Position numbers and translations under genes: made by a program. A DNA stretch of 41,209 nucleotides, taken from the NCBI GenBank assembly GCA_002084765.1, contig NBMB01000055.1, positions 1 to 41,209 of the forward strand, written 5' to 3'. The stretch comes from Candidatus Cloacimonetes bacterium 4572_55 (GTDB lineage Bacteria > 4572-55). A model generated the notes under the pieces. The model did not search any database, was not told where the DNA came from, and was given only the letters and a program-made list of their open reading frames with translations. Below, piece after piece: positions 38,145 through 41,209 of the stretch. Numbering within the stretch: position 1 is the first letter of the stretch; each line of letters starts with the position of its first letter.

Positions 38145-38972
38145 ATGGTAGATTTTTGGGGAACGGTCGGCGATATGTTCTGGTTTTACATCTTTAAATT
38201 AATCGGTTCAATCGCAATCTTTTTTATTGGTAAATGGATTGCGGGTCTGCTCAAAGCCGGCGTCAAACTGTTGATGTTAAAGTCCAAAGTGAACGATACA
38301 CTGGCAAACTTCACCGTCAATTTTATGTACTTCGGCTTATTGATTGTTGTGATGATAGCCGCGCTCAGTAATTTGGGCATTCAGACCGCGTCGTTTGTGG
38401 CTATAATTGGCGCGGCGGGTTTGGCTGTGGGTTTGGCACTACAAGGCTCGCTATCCAACTTTGCCGCGGGCGTGATGATCATTATATTTAGTCCATATAA
38501 AATTGACGATTTTGTCGAAATTGGGGACGCGAGCGGTTGGGTAAAGGAGATCGAAATATTCAATACCACTCTCAAGACCCCGGACAACAAGATCGTTATC
38601 TTACCGAATTCCACCATTACTGGAGGAAAGATCACCAACTATTCCACCGAGAAAATCCGCCGGGTCGATCTGGTCTTCGGCATTGGATACGGAGACGATC
38701 TGGCAGATGCAAAGACAATTCTCACGGAGCTGCTGAAAGCGGACGAACGCATCCTTAGCGACCCAGCTCCGGTGGTGGCAGTGTTGGAGTTAGGCGATAA
38801 TAGCGTCAATTTCGCAGTCCGTCCCTTTGTAAAGACAGAGGACTATTGGGATGTCTTTTTTGATCTGAACGAGAAAGTGAAGCTGAAATTCGACGACCAA
38901 GGAATTTCCATACCCTATCCCCAGCAGGATGTGCATCTCCATCAACCCCAGACCGAGGAAAAGACCGCATAA
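38145..38972 (+). CDS. MscS-family small-conductance mechanosensitive channel
   Basis: 275 aa. Three membrane helices at about 12-35, 55-78 and 82-112. The pore helix GLAVGLALQGSLSNFAAGVMI has the Gly/Ala packing pattern of MscS TM3. The beta domain follows (PYKIDDFVEIGDASGWVKEI, TTLKTPDNKIVILPNSTI) and an alpha/beta cytoplasmic cage ends in QGISIPYPQQDVHL. It releases solutes on hypo-osmotic shock in the inner membrane. The ATG follows GGGAG. It is followed by a hairpin terminator, so it is a single-gene unit. Confidence 0.96.
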   Translation: MVDFWGTVGDMFWFYIFKLIGSIAIFFIGKWIAGLLKAGVKLLMLKSKVNDTLANFTVNFMYFGLLIVVMIAALSNLGIQTASFVAIIGAAGLAVGLALQGSLSNFAAGVMIIIFSPYKIDDFVEIGDASGWVKEIEIFNTTLKTPDNKIVILPNSTITGGKITNYSTEKIRRVDLVFGIGYGDDLADAKTILTELLKADERILSDPAPVVAVLELGDNSVNFAVRPFVKTEDYWDVFFDLNEKVKLKFDDQGISIPYPQQDVHLHQPQTEEKTA

Positions 38973-38996
38973 CGATCAATTGCTTTTGTCTATGAG

Positions 38997-39052
38997 AAAA
39001 TCCACAACGCGCTTTATTCTGATTCATCGGGATATTGCGGTTGTGGATTTTT
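38997..39052 (+). terminator. terminator of the MscS-family gene
   Basis: A 12-bp perfect stem AAAATCCACAAC (38997-39008) / GTTGTGGATTTT (39040-39051) with a 31-nt loop, and a TTTTT run at its 3' end. Confidence 0.7.
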
Positions 39053-39119
39053 CGACTATTATGAGACTCGATCGAGGGCACTCGTAGTTATGCTATTAGA
39101 AATTTTTGGTTAAGACGAA

Positions 39120-40286
39120 ATGTCTATTAAAAGCATCTATATCCATATTCCTTTTTGTCAAAGCAAATGCGCGTATTGCGATTTTTATTCGGTTACCGCG
39201 CATGACGCTTCAGTCAGGCGGAAATATCTTGCGGCTCTGTTGGTCGAACTGAGTCGACTCTCGGAAGAGCACGACCTCCGTCGTCTTCCAGTGCAGACGC
39301 TCTATATCGGCGGCGGCACGCCCACGATCTTCTCCGGAGCGGAAATAGCTGAGTTTCTCGTCCATGTTCAGGAATGCGTTGCGCTTTCATCGGATAACGA
39401 GGTAACGATCGAGGCGAATCCAGGAAGCGTGACCGCGGCTGATCTTAATTTGTTGCGACAGGCGGGCGTGAATCGTCTGAGTCTGGGAGCGCAGTCGTTT
39501 GATGAAAAAAAGCTGCGCCTGTTGGGACGGACCCACTCGGCATCCGACACTTTTCGAGCGGTCGACGCGGCGAGAGATGCCGGCATAAAAAACCTGAATC
39601 TGGATGTGATTTCCGCTCTGCCGGGTCAATCTCTAAACGAATTGAATGCCGATATGGAGCAAGCAGTCGCGCTATCTCCTGACCATATATCCGCTTATAT
39701 GCTGACATACGAGGAGAATACGCCTCTTTTTCGTCAATGGAAAAATGGAAAACTTCAGAGGACGGATATTGACCTTGAGGCAAAAATGCTTTCTCATACC
39801 GTGGAGTTTCTCGAATCTCGGGGATATATGCGATATGAAATTTTCAACTACTGCAGTTTCGGGAAGGTCAGTCGTCACAACCAAACCTATTGGAATTATG
39901 AGAATTATTTGGGCGTTGGAGCTTCCGCCGCGTCTTTTGTCTCACCAAAGAGATGGACAAATCAAGCGGACGTAGCGGGCTATATTCGGTCTACATGCCA
40001 GGAACAAAGCTCGGCGGGAAGCATGGAGAATTTGGACAAACAGACTCAAATGGGAGAGATGATTTTTCTGGCACTACGCCAACGACAGGGTTTGAGGATG
40101 GGTCGATTCGAGGAATATTTTGGGGAATCGCCCCTTCGATTATTCTCAGAAACAATCAAAAAATATCACGATTACGGCTTGATCGAGATCAAGAGCGACC
40201 ATTTGCGCCTGACGCGTGAGGGGTTTATGGTAGCGGATTCTATTTTTGTCGATTTTATTTGTAACAACTCAGGCTTCCACGAATGA
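39120..40286 (+). CDS. hemW: HemW-like radical SAM protein (heme chaperone)
   Basis: 388 aa. The radical SAM cluster C13-x3-C17-x2-C20 (PFCQSKCAYCDFY) lies right at the N-terminus, followed by LYIGGGTPT, EANPGS, RLSLGAQSF and SALPGQS. SRHNQTYWNYENYLGVGASAASF and the short C-terminal domain (LALRQRQGLRMGRFEEYFG) match HemW, not the true coproporphyrinogen III dehydrogenase HemN, which has a longer N-terminal region and a further catalytic element. HemW binds heme and inserts it into target proteins. The ATG at 39120 has no clear ribosome-binding site. Confidence 0.9.
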   Translation: MSIKSIYIHIPFCQSKCAYCDFYSVTAHDASVRRKYLAALLVELSRLSEEHDLRRLPVQTLYIGGGTPTIFSGAEIAEFLVHVQECVALSSDNEVTIEANPGSVTAADLNLLRQAGVNRLSLGAQSFDEKKLRLLGRTHSASDTFRAVDAARDAGIKNLNLDVISALPGQSLNELNADMEQAVALSPDHISAYMLTYEENTPLFRQWKNGKLQRTDIDLEAKMLSHTVEFLESRGYMRYEIFNYCSFGKVSRHNQTYWNYENYLGVGASAASFVSPKRWTNQADVAGYIRSTCQEQSSAGSMENLDKQTQMGEMIFLALRQRQGLRMGRFEEYFGESPLRLFSETIKKYHDYGLIEIKSDHLRLTREGFMVADSIFVDFICNNSGFHE

Positions 40287-40311
40287 CCGTTGAGAAATGC
40301 AACAGTTTACT

Positions 40312-40559
40312 TTACAAATCCATTTGACACTGCTCCGGCACGTTTTTTTGTATCCGCTCCGCTTTTTTGAACCCCGCGTTGCCGTTGGCATTTCTATCTT
40401 TGCCCCAGACAACAATTCTTCAATCGTCAATATTTGTATTTTTGGGTATTTGCCGCCCCATAACAACGATTCATAAGAACCCGCGGACACAGCTTCTGTT
40501 TTCATCGGCTTGCTTGGCATTTGCAAGAGGTGGTCATTAATGAAAATTCAACGTAGCGA
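40312..40559 (-). pseudogene. 3' remnant of a DNA adenine/cytosine-N4 methyltransferase gene, frameshifted
   Basis: On the minus strand, KPMKTEAVSAGSYESLLWGG followed by YPKIQILTIEELLSGAKIEMP is the signature C-terminus of many site-specific DNA methyltransferases (typically TEAxxAGFY... PKIQILTIEELL). The expected ending NAGFKKAERIQKNVPEQ and a stop (40312-40314) are in the next frame, so one base is missing near 40381-40383. The frame closes with a TGA just upstream of 40559, so the catalytic domains are absent. It is about 80 residues of a protein normally several hundred long. Confidence 0.8.
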
Positions 40560-40724
40560 TTATGAAGAAATATCCCGACAAAAGTACTTATTATCAACAA
40601 CCGACAGGCAACCGGTTTTGTCAAAAAAGACAAAATAAAAATCCAAAAATTATAGATGAGAGAGAGTTGCTGATCCCGTGTTAAATTGACTTAGGAACGT
40701 TGATTAAGATTCATGGTTGCCCAT

Positions 40725-40765
40725 CAAAAAAAAAGTGATGAGGGAGTGTGTTGCCCTCATCACTT
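40725..40765 (-). terminator. rho-independent terminator of tatA
   Basis: A perfect 12-bp stem (40733-40744 with 40754-40765) with a 9-nt loop. On the minus strand a run of nine T follows. It lies about 35 bp past the tatA stop. Confidence 0.95.
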
Positions 40766-40798
40766 AATATTGCGCCACTACCTTGACTTGACGATCCC

Positions 40799-40981
40799 TT
40801 AGGCTTTCTTCGCATCATCTTCTTCGATATTAATCTCTGAAGTGATTTCGCGAGTGGCTCGTTTAAACTCACGGATTCCGCTGCCAAAAGCCCGTCCGAT
40901 TTCCGGCAGGCGCTTTGCCCCGAAAAGTAGGAGGATAATTAACATCACGACAAGCAATTCTTGCACACCAATTCCGCCCAT
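40799..40981 (-). CDS. tatA: TatA/E family twin-arginine translocase subunit
   Basis: 60 aa. One membrane helix (GVQELLVVMLIILLLFGA), the hinge Phe-Gly (FGAKRLPEIGRAFGSG) and an amphipathic helix with an acidic tail define TatA, which forms the protein-conducting assembly for folded proteins with twin-Arg signals. The ATG at 40981 follows AAAGGGG; a longer reading from 41035 has no such site. It has its own promoter and terminator, so it is transcribed alone. TatC is not in the window. Confidence 0.97.
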   Translation of the reverse strand: MGGIGVQELLVVMLIILLLFGAKRLPEIGRAFGSGIREFKRATREITSEINIEEDDAKKA

Positions 40982-41035
40982 ATCATTACCCCTTTGAGTA
41001 CGTAAGGATATCCAATATTCGTAGAAAAGAGCCAA

Positions 41036-41064
41036 AATATAAGTAACCTGGCTCTTTTTGTCAA
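41036..41064 (-). promoter_or_regulatory. sigma-70 promoter of tatA
   Basis: On the minus strand, TTGACA (41059-41064) and TATATT (41036-41041) are exactly 17 bp apart, giving a leader of about 48 nt. Confidence 0.85.
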
Positions 41065-41077
41065 GGAATTCTTCATT

Positions 41078-41105
41078 ATTAAGAAATTAAGAAATTAAGA
41101 AATTA
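41078..41105. repeat. short tandem repeat ATTAAGAA
   Basis: Three and a half copies of an 8-bp unit directly beside the inner end of the 104-bp repeat. Confidence 0.9.
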
Positions 41106-41209
41106 GGTAGTCACCCTATTGCATATTGTTGCTTCACGTATTATCTTAAGTGATCGCATCCCATTATTTTACTTATAACATGTTGAGGTCGCGGCTATGT
41201 GTAACAACT
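41106..41209 (-). repeat. 104-bp repeat, right arm of an inverted pair, cut by the window end
   Basis: Reverse complement of 34527-34630 with about two differences. It reaches the last base of the window, so its full length is unknown. Confidence 0.9.

Overview
The window looks like accessory-rich chromosome from a Gram-negative, probably anaerobic or facultative bacterium of the FCB type (KSB1/Calditrichota-like lineages are my best guess). The basis is two secreted beta-helix proteins with C-terminal FlgD-Ig/T9SS-like sorting domains, two lipoproteins, TatA, a hybrid-cluster protein, and an NTT-type transporter fused to HEAT repeats and a cyclic-nucleotide domain. This placement is inference; no rRNA or tRNA was found. 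Both ends of the window lie in repeats (a 17-19 bp minisatellite on the left, one arm of a 104-bp inverted repeat on the right), so it may be an entire contig that stopped at repeats.

Layout. (1) 280-8267, all minus strand: a PilZ protein, hcp with its own promoter and terminator, a DUF1611-like P-loop protein, the NTT-HEAT-cNMP fusion transporter, and an Rrf2-family regulator with three cluster-type cysteines and a candidate autoregulatory inverted repeat. (2) 8526-12260: a degenerate Rpn-like (PD-(D/E)XK) protein and a TerB-like protein on plus, converging on a minus-strand pair of type II thioesterase and MFS transporter. (3) 12550-28610, all plus: a 16-kb signalling block with a REC-GAF-PAS-PAS kinase, a membrane multi-PAS hybrid kinase broken at its kinase/receiver junction, a REC-kinase, a PAS kinase paralogous to the first, a REC-multi-PAS kinase, a sigma-54 NtrC-type activator, a REC-PATAN protein and two roadblock/LC7-like proteins. 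(4) 29019-33350: two secreted beta-helix proteins. (5) 33351-34727: a 1.4-kb gene-poor, repeat-filled stretch. (6) 34728-41035: two tandem iron-type solute-binding lipoproteins (one frameshifted) and rpe on minus; an MscS channel and hemW on plus; a DNA-methyltransferase remnant and tatA on minus.

The main unexpected signal is a MITE-like dispersed repeat (about 195-305 bp, 18-bp imperfect terminal inverted repeats, 4-bp target duplications at two copies), present in full or part at six places. One copy ends exactly inside the signal-peptide coding region of a secreted beta-helix protein and has replaced its start. Several genes are visibly decaying: the hybrid kinase/receiver, one solute-binding protein, a methyltransferase tail, and probably the REC-PATAN/roadblock gene.

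Working together: Rrf2 and Hcp suggest a nitrosative or redox stress module. The signalling block probably feeds the single sigma-54 activator, with the roadblock proteins pointing to a polarity or GTPase-type output whose GTPase is outside the window. All positions come from reading the sequence; no database search was run.
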